The notes under the pieces are model-generated. The model was not told the DNA's origin. It saw only the letters and a list, made by a program, of their open reading frames with translations, and did no database searches. A program made the position numbers and the translations under genes. From an uncultured Desulfobacteraceae bacterium (GTDB lineage Bacteria; Desulfobacterota; Desulfobacteria; Desulfobacterales; UBA5852), in NCBI GenBank assembly GCA_913060875.1, contig CAJXSL010000005.1:186001-250000 (forward strand): 64,000 nucleotides of DNA, written 5' to 3'. Below are positions 8,451 through 17,350 of the stretch, piece by piece (position 1 is the stretch's first letter; each line of letters starts with the position of its first letter).

Positions 8451-10554
8451 GGCCCGACGACTGCGCGCGGGTATCGTCGCGGCCGGTGCCGCCCTCCTGC
8501 TGGTCCACCTGCTGCAATGGCTGCTGCCCAATGTCATCGACACGTGGAACCACCGCATCCACGACAGGCTGTTTCGGTTCCGCGCCGCATCGCAGACCTT
8601 CCGGCCGGTCTACGACGATACCGTGGTTCACGTCGACATCAATCAATCCACATTGCAACGCCTGAACCGCCGTCGAATCGATCGGCGCCACCATGCCCGG
8701 GCCATCGTCAACCTCAAGTCCATGGGAACCACAGCCCAACTCTATGATTTCGTTTTTGCCTCTGAGCGTTCCCCCCTTGAAGATCGTGAGCTGGTCGAAG
8801 CCGCCCAGGCGGCCGGGAACACCTATTTCGGGCTGGTCCTGCTCCTGGAACGAATGCGATTCCATAAAACCGCCAATGCCTCGGTAGCATCCGCACGACA
8901 CTATTTGAAGGCCACCGGCTGGCAGATCCACACGGCAGCCGATCCGAACGACATACCCGAGGCAGTGGATGCCATTGTCACCTTCCCCCGCCTGGCCCAG
9001 GTGTCCCGCGGCTTGGGCAGCCTCAACCTGCAATATGACACCGATGGGGTCTACCGCCGCTATCCCCTGCTGCATCGCTACCAAAACAAATTCTATCCCA
9101 GCATTGTTCTGCGCACGGTGTGTGACTACTTGCAGGTTCCCCCGGAAAGAATCTATTGGGAACCCGGCCCCACCCTGCGCCTGGCATCGGCCCGACGGCC
9201 CGGATCCCAGGAGTTGCGCGACATCAGGATTCCCGTGGATCAGAACGGCAACATGATCATCGATTTCATCGGCAATTGGGATCGCCTGCGGCATTACAAT
9301 TTTTCCGATATCCTCCAGGCTTCCGACAACCCGGCGGAAATGGCCCTGTGGAAAAATGAACTGGGGGGGAAAATCGTGGTCGTATCCGAAATATTGAGCG
9401 GCGCCTCGGATGCCGGGCCGGTCCCCACGGACACCCACTATCCGCTAAGCGGTGTGCACGCCAACGCCTTGCACACCATCCTGAGCGGCACTTTCTTCCG
9501 TCCGCTACCGATAGTTTCCCGTATCCTTCTCGAAGGGGTCATCGCCAGCCTCGCCATTGCCGCCTTTGTCTATCTGCCGGCCATGGGATTCGGCGCCGCC
9601 GTCCTCATTATTACGGCGGCTTACAGCGGCGGCGCCGTCCTTGCATTTCTACACGCCCATCGGCTGCTCGATGGCGTCCTGCCCGGCGGCATGCTCATGG
9701 TTATCCTGGTAGGACTCCTGGTCCATCGCGCCATCGAAAGCACCCGGTTGTCATTGGAAGCCGAACGGGAAAGAGATCTTGTGGAAAAGGAACTGGAGAT
9801 CGGGCGACGAATTCAGGCCGATTTTTTTCCCGCCCACCTGCCATCCGTCCAGGGCTGGCAAATGGCCGCAATCATCAGGCCGGCCAAGCAGGTGGCCGGA
9901 GACTTTTACGATATTTTCGAAATCAATGGCACCCGCAAAATCGCCCTTGTTATCGGCGATGTGTGCGACAAGGGGGTCGGGGCCGCCATGTTCATGGCCT
10001 TGTTCCGGAGCTTGATCCGGGCCTTGTGCCTGCAGCGATCGGCCGAAGAACCGCCATTCCCGGATCAGGATCGCCAATGGGTTCCAAACCTGCTCCAGCG
10101 CACCATCCAGGAAACCAATAATTATATCGCGGAGACACACGAACAGGCATGCATGTTCGCCACCCTTTTCTTTGGCATTCTCGATACCGGCACGGGTGAC
10201 CTGGATTACGTCAATTGCGGCCATGAACCTCCGTTGCTGATGACCCCCGAAGGCCGAAGGGCGCATTTATCGCCCACCGGGCCCGCAGCCGGGTCGTTTC
10301 CGGACATCCCCTTCGCGTGCCGATCCATCCACATGAACCCGGGAGATCTCTTCTTTGCCTGCACGGATGGGGTGATCGAAGCCCCCGACCAGAACAACCA
10401 GATTTTTCCGAGAAGCCAACTCGACCCGATTCTGCGCTCATCGCATTCATCCCTCGAAGACAAATTGAACGCCATCGTCGACGCTGTGGACCTTCACAGC
10501 AAGGGCAAACCACAATTCGACGACATCACCATGCTCTCCGTCAAACGGCTATAA
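8437..10554 (+). CDS. CHASE2 sensor with PP2C/SpoIIE phosphatase domain
   Basis: A 705-residue membrane phosphatase. Order: N-terminal membrane helix (about 9-30), periplasmic CHASE2 sensor domain (about 40-360), three membrane helices (about 363-440), a short coiled coil, then a SpoIIE/RsbU-type PP2C domain (about 453-705) with the metal-binding VAGDFYD, GDVCDKGVGAAMFMAL and the C-terminal DDITML motif. It should dephosphorylate a Ser/Thr-phosphorylated anti-sigma-antagonist (STAS) protein in response to an envelope signal. I prefer TTG 8437 (AGGA about 11 nt upstream, short overlap with the DUF4384 gene). The frame is open to an ATG at 8326, which would create a 125-bp overlap. No STAS or RsbW-like partner is adjacent. 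Confidence 0.88.
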   Translation: MSTTRARRLRAGIVAAGAALLLVHLLQWLLPNVIDTWNHRIHDRLFRFRAASQTFRPVYDDTVVHVDINQSTLQRLNRRRIDRRHHARAIVNLKSMGTTAQLYDFVFASERSPLEDRELVEAAQAAGNTYFGLVLLLERMRFHKTANASVASARHYLKATGWQIHTAADPNDIPEAVDAIVTFPRLAQVSRGLGSLNLQYDTDGVYRRYPLLHRYQNKFYPSIVLRTVCDYLQVPPERIYWEPGPTLRLASARRPGSQELRDIRIPVDQNGNMIIDFIGNWDRLRHYNFSDILQASDNPAEMALWKNELGGKIVVVSEILSGASDAGPVPTDTHYPLSGVHANALHTILSGTFFRPLPIVSRILLEGVIASLAIAAFVYLPAMGFGAAVLIITAAYSGGAVLAFLHAHRLLDGVLPGGMLMVILVGLLVHRAIESTRLSLEAERERDLVEKELEIGRRIQADFFPAHLPSVQGWQMAAIIRPAKQVAGDFYDIFEINGTRKIALVIGDVCDKGVGAAMFMALFRSLIRALCLQRSAEEPPFPDQDRQWVPNLLQRTIQETNNYIAETHEQACMFATLFFGILDTGTGDLDYVNCGHEPPLLMTPEGRRAHLSPTGPAAGSFPDIPFACRSIHMNPGDLFFACTDGVIEAPDQNNQIFPRSQLDPILRSSHSSLEDKLNAIVDAVDLHSKGKPQFDDITMLSVKRL

Positions 10555-10628
10555 CCGCAACCGCGCCCTGATCCCTGAAACGTCTTCATCGAGGCAAATG
10601 AAAAAGGTCTTTGAATTCACGGCATAGG

Positions 10629-11963
10629 TCAAACGGCCACCTTCACCGGATGAGGGGACTGCGGATCAGAAGCAACTGCGCGACGATGCCGATGAAAAAC
10701 CGGGGCCGCTTCCGCATCGAATTCGGTCAGGATAGACTGCAGGCGTCGCTGCAAAACCGGGTAGGCGAAATGGCGCCGGGCGATAGCGTAATTTCTTTCG
10801 GGACCGGTGAATTTGGTTTCCCCTTCCAGCAGTATGCGACGCGCCTGGGCGACCACGTCCGGCGTCAGGTATCCATCCAGGGTCAGGAACTCGAAGCCCA
10901 GCGGCTCGATATCGGCGATAAAGCTGTCATAGCGGTTTAAGACCACCGGTTTTTTCAGGTAAATGGCTTCCAGCAGACCATTGCCGAAGCCCTCGTACAG
11001 GCTGCAGAAGGTCACCAGGTCGGCCGCGGCATAGACCGTCCACAAGGAAAATTGACCTTTGTCTGCGGCCGTTTCACGCCAGGGGCTGACCACATTGTCC
11101 TTGATGAGGCGAAGATCGACGCCATTGGCGCGGGCCGCCGACTGCAACCACTCCCCGTAACCCACCCCTTCGTCCCCGTCTTCATGGGAAATCACCAGTT
11201 TGCAGCGCGGATTGTCCAGGGCTTTGACCAGCTCGAACACATGTTCGATCCCCTTGCGCTTGATCAGACGGGTCGGCTGCAGCACCATCAGGTCATCCGG
11301 GGCCAACCCGATGACCTGCCGAAAACGGTTGACCTCGGCCGGATCCACGCGGGGAGGCCGGTCGAAGTCCAGGACGTTGGGAACAAGGGTCGCGGCAAGA
11401 CCGCGGCGATGCGCCAGGTCGCGCCGGGCCAGCGAGTTGATCACCACGTGGCGCACATCCGGCAGGTCAGCCGGAAACGCCATGGGAAGAAATTCACCAA
11501 TGGCATTGATGGCAAAGCGTTTACGCTCCCAGAAGAAATCATGATGATGGGCAATGGTCGCCATTCGGGTCTCGGAAATGGTCTCGGCCAGCGCCAGCCC
11601 CAGGGGAATATTCATGGGAATCGTCATAGCATTCTCAATCACGAACAGATCGATGTCGAATTGCCGCACAAACGCTTGCAGCTGGTTTTTCAGGGCAACA
11701 CGCATGCGGTGAATCAGGTCGGTAATGCCGGGATTGCGGCGTGTCCTTCCAAAGACGTTTTCGGCAATATGGGCGATCTGGCCATGTTTGAAGTGGGCTT
11801 CAGGGGCGAGAAAGCTGTCGTTCGGGTTGCGATCCAGTTCCCCGGCAAACCAGAAGCACTGGTGGCCGTCCAGCGCCAGTACCTGGGCCCATTTAGAGGC
11901 TTCCAGACTGACACCGTCGGTACCTGCAAACCGCGTTGATATGAAACCGATCCGTCTGGCCAT
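10629..11963 (-). CDS. GT4-type glycosyltransferase
   Basis: A 444-residue GT-B fold glycosyltransferase. The N-terminal domain starts MARRIGFISTRFAGTDGVS, the usual acceptor-domain opening with a GTDGV loop. The C-terminal nucleotide-sugar domain contains LQPTRLIKRKGIEHVF and the EX7E-type EGFGNGLLEAI motif. Donor and acceptor are unknown. The ATG at 11963 has GGAGAAAGG directly upstream; the frame open to 12005 is rejected. It is convergent with the CHASE2-PP2C gene and not part of an evident polysaccharide cluster. Confidence 0.85.
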   Translation of the reverse strand: MARRIGFISTRFAGTDGVSLEASKWAQVLALDGHQCFWFAGELDRNPNDSFLAPEAHFKHGQIAHIAENVFGRTRRNPGITDLIHRMRVALKNQLQAFVRQFDIDLFVIENAMTIPMNIPLGLALAETISETRMATIAHHHDFFWERKRFAINAIGEFLPMAFPADLPDVRHVVINSLARRDLAHRRGLAATLVPNVLDFDRPPRVDPAEVNRFRQVIGLAPDDLMVLQPTRLIKRKGIEHVFELVKALDNPRCKLVISHEDGDEGVGYGEWLQSAARANGVDLRLIKDNVVSPWRETAADKGQFSLWTVYAAADLVTFCSLYEGFGNGLLEAIYLKKPVVLNRYDSFIADIEPLGFEFLTLDGYLTPDVVAQARRILLEGETKFTGPERNYAIARRHFAYPVLQRRLQSILTEFDAEAAPVFHRHRRAVASDPQSPHPVKVAV

Positions 11964-12463
11964 GCCTTTCTCCTCAAACCCCGTCGGCGATTTGGGCCGC
12001 CCCAAACCGGTGCAGGTCAGGCCCTGCCAGGAAGTTTCGGTGGAATCCGATCTTCCTCCCTGGCATCGCTTTCAGGCTAAAAAAAGCAAAGATTGTTCCA
12101 AAGCATTTGAACACGGGTATTATCGGTGATTTTTCTCTCCGCTAAAACGGTTCGATGTCTGCCCCTGAAACGCATGGCAATGATTGAGGACGAAAGGACA
12201 TGAGTGCGTCTATCCCCCTTGATTAATTTAACTATTTACCATTTTTCGCATCGTTTCTTTTCAGGCTTTCCAGTTACGGCACAAGATGTCGCCCTGCCAT
12301 AACAAACGATTGCCGGGAGATAAGAAAAAAGCCGCCGATACCCAGGACGGCCGAAAGGGCGGACGCAGGGATAGGAATTTCTTTCCACAATCGTGCGAAA
12401 ATGAAGTGCCAGAATGCACGTGAAATCAATTCGACCGGGGCGATCGGCCTCTCCTGGGGGCCC
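11964..12463. other. Gene-free stretch upstream of the peroxiredoxin gene
   Basis: I see no convincing gene. One leftward open frame (about 12260-12470) reads like a short hydrophobic segment (PIPASALSAVLGIGGFFLI) but has no usable start, so it may be a relic. The right edge carries the peroxiredoxin promoter. Confidence 0.4.
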
Positions 12464-12491
12464 TTGACAAATATGGATAAATCCTAAAAAT
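12464..12491 (+). promoter_or_regulatory. Candidate sigma-70 promoter of the peroxiredoxin gene
   Basis: Consensus TTGACA (12464-12469) followed after 15-16 nt by an A-rich -10 (TAAAAAT, 12485-12491), 55 nt before the ATG. Confidence 0.5.
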
Positions 12492-12545
12492 GAAGACGGC
12501 ATCTGCCGCTGTCGAAAACAGGCCCAATATCAAGGAGGAATAAGC

Positions 12546-13010
12546 ATGGCGACATTACAAACGGGGGATACCGCACCGGATTTTTCCGCCCCGGACCAAA
12601 ACGAAACCACCGTTCGTCTGGCCGATTTCAAAGGCCGCAGGCTCTTTGTCTTCTTCTACCCCAAAGCCAACACGTCCGGGTGAACCACCCAGGCCCAGGC
12701 GGTGCGGGACGCACTGCCCGAACTGACAAAGGCCGGCGTGGCCGTTATCGGCATCAGCCCGGACAAGGTGGCGCAACAAAAAAAATTCGACGACAAACAC
12801 GGGCTGGGATTTCCCTTGCTCAGCGATACGGACCACCGGATCGCCGAAGCCTGGGGCGTATGGGCCGAGAAGAAAATGTACGGCAAGACCTACATGGGGA
12901 TCGTGCGCTCCGCCTTTCTGGTCGACGAAAAAGGCAGCATCGCTGCCACCGGCTACAAGATCAGTCCGAAGAACACGATCCCTGCCCTGAAGGAATGGCT
13001 GGCGCTTTAA
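12546..13010 (+). CDS. Selenocysteine-containing peroxiredoxin (BCP/PrxQ type)
   Basis: A 154-codon gene read through an in-frame TGA at 12681-12683 (codon 46). The protein is a BCP/PrxQ peroxiredoxin that reduces peroxides. Upstream of the TGA is FVFFYPKANTSG and downstream TTQAQAVRD, matching the family active site PKANTPGCTTQA exactly, with TGA at the peroxidatic Cys. The frame stays open to 13010 and continues through typical PrxQ features (VIGISPD, LLSDTDH, GIVRSAFLVD), so the protein is not truncated. No other Cys exists in the chain; the usual resolving Cys five residues later is Gln51, so an external thiol must regenerate it. AAGGAGGAA precedes the ATG. A hairpin fitting a bacterial SECIS starts 14 nt after the TGA. 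An inactivating mutation is the alternative but is much less likely. Confidence 0.9.
12698..12718 (+). promoter_or_regulatory. Putative bacterial SECIS hairpin
   Basis: GGCGGUGC (12698-12705) pairs with GCACUGCC (12711-12718) over 8 bp, including one G-U pair, with apical loop GGGAC. The loop begins 22 nt after the UGA, within the 16-37 nt window known for bSECIS elements, and has G at its first positions as expected for SelB binding. Confidence 0.65.
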
Positions 13011-13146
13011 TCAGATTATCACCCGCGGTTAGATCGTATCACGGTGCCATGCGGCAGGAGCAGTAACTTAAGATCAGCGCTTGAGGATAGCCAATACCTG
13101 GAATAGGAAACGGCCGGAATCGGATGGCCCTTTTCGGTCCCCTTTG

Positions 13147-14118
13147 TCAAAAGACGGCCTTCACTTCCTGACGCATGGCGGCGGGTATACCCTCGAAGAT
13201 GGTGGCATATTGCGGCGACAGGCCAATATCTTCCCATAGGAGCTTCGGATCAACGGCGAGATTGAAATTGTAGGTCTTAACGGCACCCGGTGTTTCCATA
13301 CCCGAATGGGGCCGTATCCTGCGCATCGGGGTCAGCACGGCGGTCAGCAATAGCGCCAGCCATTGGGGCATGCGGATGACCCGTGCCTTGGGGAAATAGG
13401 GTCGGGCGACACGGAGGAAGTCGGTCCAGGTTGACGGGAGACGATCGCCAAAGGGCAGGATGCCCGAATAGGCCTGTTCGGCACAGGCAATCATGGCCAT
13501 GGCGGCATCGGCGACATGCAGATGGGTGTAAATGTTTTTGCCGAGACCTGGAAGAATAAGGTGGCCGGCGCGCAACTGGCGGAAATACAGATCGCGGATA
13601 CCATACACATGCGGCAATCGAAGAGCCGCAAAGGATATACCTGCGGATGCGGCCATCGCCGACAATTTCTGTTCGGTATCCACCTTGATGCGGCCGTAAT
13701 CCAAGGCTGGTTTGGGCTTCGTGTCGGCATTCACGGGGGAAGCCGAATCCCCGTATACCAGCAGGCTCGAGCTGTAGACAAAGTGCTTGACCCCAGCTTC
13801 GATCGCCGCCGCCATAAGGGCCACCGATCCATCCAGGATGGAAGGCTTCAAAGTCGCGTAGGATTCAAAGGTCGCCCGGGCGCCAAGGTGAATGATGCCG
13901 TCAACATTCTTGACCGCCGATTTGAGGCTCGCGGGCTTTTTCAGATCGGCCATGACGAAATCGGCGTCGAAATGACAAATCTCGCAATCATCGCCACGCC
14001 GGCGGGTCATCAACCGGGGATGATACCCCCCAACGGAGAGCTGGCGAGCGACTTCATACCCAATGAATCCGGAAGCCCCGGTCACCAGCAATTTTAATTT
14101 TCCGGCATTGCTTGTCAT
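13147..14118 (-). CDS. NAD-dependent epimerase/dehydratase (extended SDR)
   Basis: A 323-residue extended short-chain dehydrogenase. Rossmann motif TGASGFIGYEVA (13-24), DADFVMADL for the second acidic region, GIIHLGA, the catalytic YGRIK (YxxxK) and an upstream SSS triad (VYSSSLLVYGDS). The relatives act on nucleotide sugars or on sterol/flavonoid-like alcohols; the substrate is not clear. The ATG at 14118 starts at the family N-terminus; a TTG at 14142 with GGTGAG upstream is an alternative. An SRPBCC-fold gene lies directly upstream on the same strand, so the two may be cotranscribed. Confidence 0.82.
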   Translation of the reverse strand: MTSNAGKLKLLVTGASGFIGYEVARQLSVGGYHPRLMTRRRGDDCEICHFDADFVMADLKKPASLKSAVKNVDGIIHLGARATFESYATLKPSILDGSVALMAAAIEAGVKHFVYSSSLLVYGDSASPVNADTKPKPALDYGRIKVDTEQKLSAMAASAGISFAALRLPHVYGIRDLYFRQLRAGHLILPGLGKNIYTHLHVADAAMAMIACAEQAYSGILPFGDRLPSTWTDFLRVARPYFPKARVIRMPQWLALLLTAVLTPMRRIRPHSGMETPGAVKTYNFNLAVDPKLLWEDIGLSPQYATIFEGIPAAMRQEVKAVF

Positions 14119-14200
14119 TTCAGACGCCCCGAGAGAGTTCAAGTTGTGGGCTCACCCGTTATGTTTCCTTCCGGATCGCTTAAAGACAGTGCCGTAAACT

Positions 14201-14590
14201 TCAAGCAAGCAAACGCTGGATGCGGTTCAGGGCTAGCCGGCACACAATGCCGTACCCGGCGGCCCAGATCGGCACGTCAAAATAGAGTCGGCAACGATTT
14301 TCTTCGATAGCTTCGACGCGGTGACCAGTGGCCGCCAAGCCCCCGACCCGCCAGTCCCAATTTCGGTTTGGCCTAAAGGTCTCGATGGTGAAAGGCACCC
14401 ATAAACCAATCGGCGTGCAAATTCGACCGGCCAAACCAGCATGGATAAACCGTTGCGGGCTGTCGACCGCTCTGACGGAAGGCCCCCACCGCGGCCATGT
14501 CCGGGTATCCGTGATAAGCCGCCAAACCCTTTCGGCCGAGGCATTCATATCTTTACCAAAAGCAACCGCCGATGGCATACCTTGCTCCAT
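14201..14590 (-). CDS. SRPBCC (START-like) family protein
   Basis: About 129 residues with the START/polyketide-cyclase-like pattern: an N-terminal strand leading to NASAERVWRLITDTRTWPRWGPSV, then GLWVPFTIETFRPNRNWDWRV. This fold binds hydrophobic ligands in a deep cavity. The start is uncertain: ATG 14590 is used here, while the frame extends to 14626 with a hydrophobic leader (MIFLPFVLGIPA) that might be a genuine N-terminus. It lies upstream of the epimerase gene, which suggests shared handling of a small lipophilic molecule; this is inference. Confidence 0.6.
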   Translation of the reverse strand: MEQGMPSAVAFGKDMNASAERVWRLITDTRTWPRWGPSVRAVDSPQRFIHAGLAGRICTPIGLWVPFTIETFRPNRNWDWRVGGLAATGHRVEAIEENRCRLYFDVPIWAAGYGIVCRLALNRIQRLLA

Positions 14591-14647
14591 TGCCGGGATA
14601 CCCAAAACAAACGGTAAAAAGATCACGACGCATAATCTGATGTAGGT

Positions 14648-15169
14648 TCAGTGGGGCGTTTCAAAGGGATCTAATAGCATTTCCGAATGGTCGGCATCGT
14701 CCGGTTTGACATCCGGATGGTCATTGATGAAGCGGGCACAGGAGTTCCAGCGCAGCACGGCATCCTGGTTGTCCGGGTCACAGCCCGCCAGAGCCTCTCC
14801 GTAAGCCGTCATGGCTTTGGTAAACCAGGCGTGCGCCATATTACCGGATTGCGGTCCGCCCAGTTTGAGGTGGTATTTGGCCCGGCGCTCATAAATAATC
14901 CCGGTGTAATAGGCTTTGCAGTAAGCCGAGCTGAGACGGGCCACGATTTCCCGGGCATTCTCGAAGTTCGGCCGCAACCCCCCTTCGGAAAACTTGTCCG
15001 TCAGGGCCAAGAGCATGGTGATCAAAGCGTCCTGGTTGTCGGGGTCCACTGCCAGAATGTCCAAGCAGATGCTTTCAGCCTCGTCGGGTTCGTTTTGCAG
15101 GCGATACCCCTTGGCCATTTCGAGCGCTGCGGGAACCGCTTCCGGCTTGATGGTTTTCAAATCGACCAT
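14648..15169 (-). CDS. TPR-like tetratricopeptide protein
   Basis: A 173-residue soluble helical protein. Residues about 14-65 read as TPR units (AAALEMAKGYRLQNEPDEAE, ICLDILAVDPDNQDALIT), and a further unit is seen near AFTKAM-AYGEAL. It has no signal peptide. The ATG at 15169 has GGAGG 6 nt upstream, so the longer frame to 15205 is rejected. Function unknown; likely an adaptor. It lies on the same strand as the SRPBCC and epimerase genes but with a 57-nt gap. Confidence 0.72.
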   Translation of the reverse strand: MVDLKTIKPEAVPAALEMAKGYRLQNEPDEAESICLDILAVDPDNQDALITMLLALTDKFSEGGLRPNFENAREIVARLSSAYCKAYYTGIIYERRAKYHLKLGGPQSGNMAHAWFTKAMTAYGEALAGCDPDNQDAVLRWNSCARFINDHPDVKPDDADHSEMLLDPFETPH

Positions 15170-15435
15170 GGCGACCTCCTGATTTGGGGTGTCATCAATT
15201 CGCAATCCTTAACAGTTAAGAATACGGAGCATTCCCTCATTTTCAAGTATCCGTCCCATGCGTTCGTAATTGTTTGCGTTTTCCGGACGTGCTGTCGACG
15301 ATCGACGCCTTCCGCCCGGTGACATAAGGGTGACCTTGACTTACTATGTCCTTATCCCACGGGTGAAGCTGCTCGGCCTGGAAGTATAACCTATTGCAGC
15401 ATTCCCGGCCTGTTGCGATCGACATTAGAAGCCAT

Positions 15436-15551
15436 TTCAAAATTAGGGTTTTCGTTCGAGATCAAGGCGTGACCGAGAATCAGCCCGCAGGCATACTCAA
15501 GTATGTCGAGGACTTGAGACGAGGACACAACGCCGATATCGGGCGAAAAAA
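15436..15551. repeat. Possible intergenic repeat-like element
   Basis: A stretch bounded by TTTTCGTTCG (about 15450) and CGGGCGAAAA (about 15550), imperfect inverted termini. It looks like a dispersed intergenic repeat by style, but I found no second copy in the window. The remainder of 15170-15596 holds no convincing gene. Confidence 0.25.
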
Positions 15552-15596
15552 CTTTTTTGAGATAGTTTCTAATCATTTGTCCCGGATGGTACGGCA

Positions 15597-16079
15597 ATGG
15601 ATGCTGATCTATATCTTAGAGGGAAGTACACTTTCCGCCTCAACGCGCAGAAGCTCATTCTGGTTAAAAAATCCGTCGAAAGTCGACGCCATGTGCTGAT
15701 GAAAGCGCTGTTATGGGGCCTTTATCTGCCGGACTACCCCGGACTGCAAGTCGAAGTGTCGATTGGGTACAAGTACAAACCCGACCTCGTTCAGATGGAT
15801 GCCGATGGTCCCCTCTTTTGGGCCGAAGCTGGCCGGGTCGGTGCGGAGAAATTGCGCCGTCTGTTGAAACGCTTCCCGCGCACCCATTTCGCCCTGGCCG
15901 CCTGGGGATCAGCGCTTGCTCCTCTGGAGACCCGCATCCGGCGTCAATCCCGCGGTGTAAAACGCGTGGCTCCGGTGGATATCATTGTTTTCCCCAAAGA
16001 TGCCGGCACCCGTTTCATCGATCCCCGGGGACACATTCGCGTCGCACACAACGATCTGAACTGGCTGAGAATAGCGTGA
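15597..16079 (+). CDS. YaeQ-like protein (restriction-endonuclease-like fold)
   Basis: A 160-residue protein whose middle resembles YaeQ: ESRRHVLMKALLWGLYLP (28-45), then KPDLVQMDADGPLFWAEAG (61-79) and KLRRLLKRFP. YaeQ has a PD-(D/E)xK-like fold; here Pro62-Asp63 and Glu77 could be the core, but the expected Lys is replaced (E-A-G), so catalysis is doubtful. The start ATG at 15597 has only a weak GGA upstream. Stand-alone gene, function unknown. Confidence 0.5.
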   Translation: MDADLYLRGKYTFRLNAQKLILVKKSVESRRHVLMKALLWGLYLPDYPGLQVEVSIGYKYKPDLVQMDADGPLFWAEAGRVGAEKLRRLLKRFPRTHFALAAWGSALAPLETRIRRQSRGVKRVAPVDIIVFPKDAGTRFIDPRGHIRVAHNDLNWLRIA

Positions 16080-16204
16080 CCACTTATCGGTGACAGTTCG
16101 ATGAAGATTACCGGGGGGACAACCGAAACAACTCGGGATCTCATTCCATAGAGTGGTCGCGCCATACCGCGCATGACATACGAAGTGATAATGATCCGAT
16201 CGTT

Positions 16205-17350
16205 TTATCGCTGTTTTTCCATGCGCAGCAGCACCCAGGCGAGCACACCGTACAGCGCCACGCAAAGCCACATCTGCTTCCAGACAGGCAGGAGCATACC
16301 GAAGTCACCGCCCATCTGATTGAGCCCGAGGAACATTCGGATCGCGGGGATCACGGGTATATACTGGATGATGGCGGAGATGGGCGCCGGGATCGCCTCC
16401 AGCGGCCAGATAAAGCCGGAGCCGAAGACGAGGGGCATGGAACTGAACATGACGATGGGCCCCGCCAATTCCCTGCGGGGGAGCAGCAGGCCTAAACAGG
16501 TACCGAAGCAAGCCGCGCCCAGCAGGAACGGTAGAATGACCATGTTGAGTTCCAAAAAGTCGGCATGTCGAGGAATCGCATAGAACTGGAAGCCGAAGCC
16601 GAGATAGAACATGCAGAGGGGCCAGTAGATGGCCGTGAAGAGACCCGTTCGCACCACCAGCAGTTTCAGGGAGGCGGCTTCCTGACGGTAAGCCCGTTCA
16701 CCGTCACGCCGCGCTTCGTTCTCCAGACCACCCAATATCCCCAGGCCCAGAACAAGGGTCTGGTGCAGGATGACGACAAAAATAGCCGGGGCCACATAGT
16801 TCACATACCCGGCCGTCGGGTTAAAAACAGAACGCAAGTTCAATTCCAAGGCGCTGTGCCGTTCCGCCGCCAGCGGCAGGGCTTGCCCGGACACGAGCAT
16901 GCGGTTGATCTTCGCCTCCGCCGCCAGCGTCGAACCCGCCCCGGCCAAACCTTCCAGCACGGTACTGAAAACCAGGAAATAGCTTGCATCGCCCGCATAA
17001 GAGAGAGTGGGTCGGCGGCCCAGCAGAAGATCCCTGTAGAAGTGTTCCGGAATAACCAGGATCCCGGCCAACTTTTCGCGGATAAAGATGTCCCGGGCCG
17101 CTTCGATAGAATGGGCGCGGCACGCGAGCTTGACCTGCGGCGTTGCATCCACCATGCGCTCCAGCCGCCTGCTCAGCTGGCTGCCGTCGAGGTTGACGAC
17201 GACCACCGGCTGATCTCGCGGGACCTGCTTGACATAGGGAAGCGGGTAGAGAAAAAAGTAAAATAAGACGCCGCCAAAGACGGTGAGCCCTATGATCGGG
17301 GTGGCCCAAACAGCACGCCATTCATTGCGCATGAGTGCCAGCAGGGTCAT
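16205..17350 (-). CDS. ABC-2 type transporter permease
   Basis: A 381-residue inner-membrane protein of the YhhJ/YbhR kind. One N-terminal helix (about 18-38, GLTVFGGVLFYFFLYPLPYV), a large periplasmic domain (about 45-190), then five or six C-terminal helices with the P-rich family signature near FGSGFIWPLEAIPAPI. The start ATG at 17350 overlaps the stop of the upstream permease gene (ATGA). It is the last gene of the efflux operon. No ATPase gene is encoded in the operon. The longer open frame reaching 18067 is the antisense-type extension and not used. Confidence 0.88.
   Translation of the reverse strand: MTLLALMRNEWRAVWATPIIGLTVFGGVLFYFFLYPLPYVKQVPRDQPVVVVNLDGSQLSRRLERMVDATPQVKLACRAHSIEAARDIFIREKLAGILVIPEHFYRDLLLGRRPTLSYAGDASYFLVFSTVLEGLAGAGSTLAAEAKINRMLVSGQALPLAAERHSALELNLRSVFNPTAGYVNYVAPAIFVVILHQTLVLGLGILGGLENEARRDGERAYRQEAASLKLLVVRTGLFTAIYWPLCMFYLGFGFQFYAIPRHADFLELNMVILPFLLGAACFGTCLGLLLPRRELAGPIVMFSSMPLVFGSGFIWPLEAIPAPISAIIQYIPVIPAIRMFLGLNQMGGDFGMLLPVWKQMWLCVALYGVLAWVLLRMEKQR

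Noticed and set aside
12236-12502. 88-codon leftward frame upstream of the peroxiredoxin gene
   Set aside because: Sequence is low-quality and overlaps the promoter. A different frame of the same strand looks more protein-like but has no start.
12680-13066. 128-codon rightward frame overlapping the peroxiredoxin gene
   Set aside because: Shadow frame. The real frame is the one with PrxQ motifs that reads through TGA.
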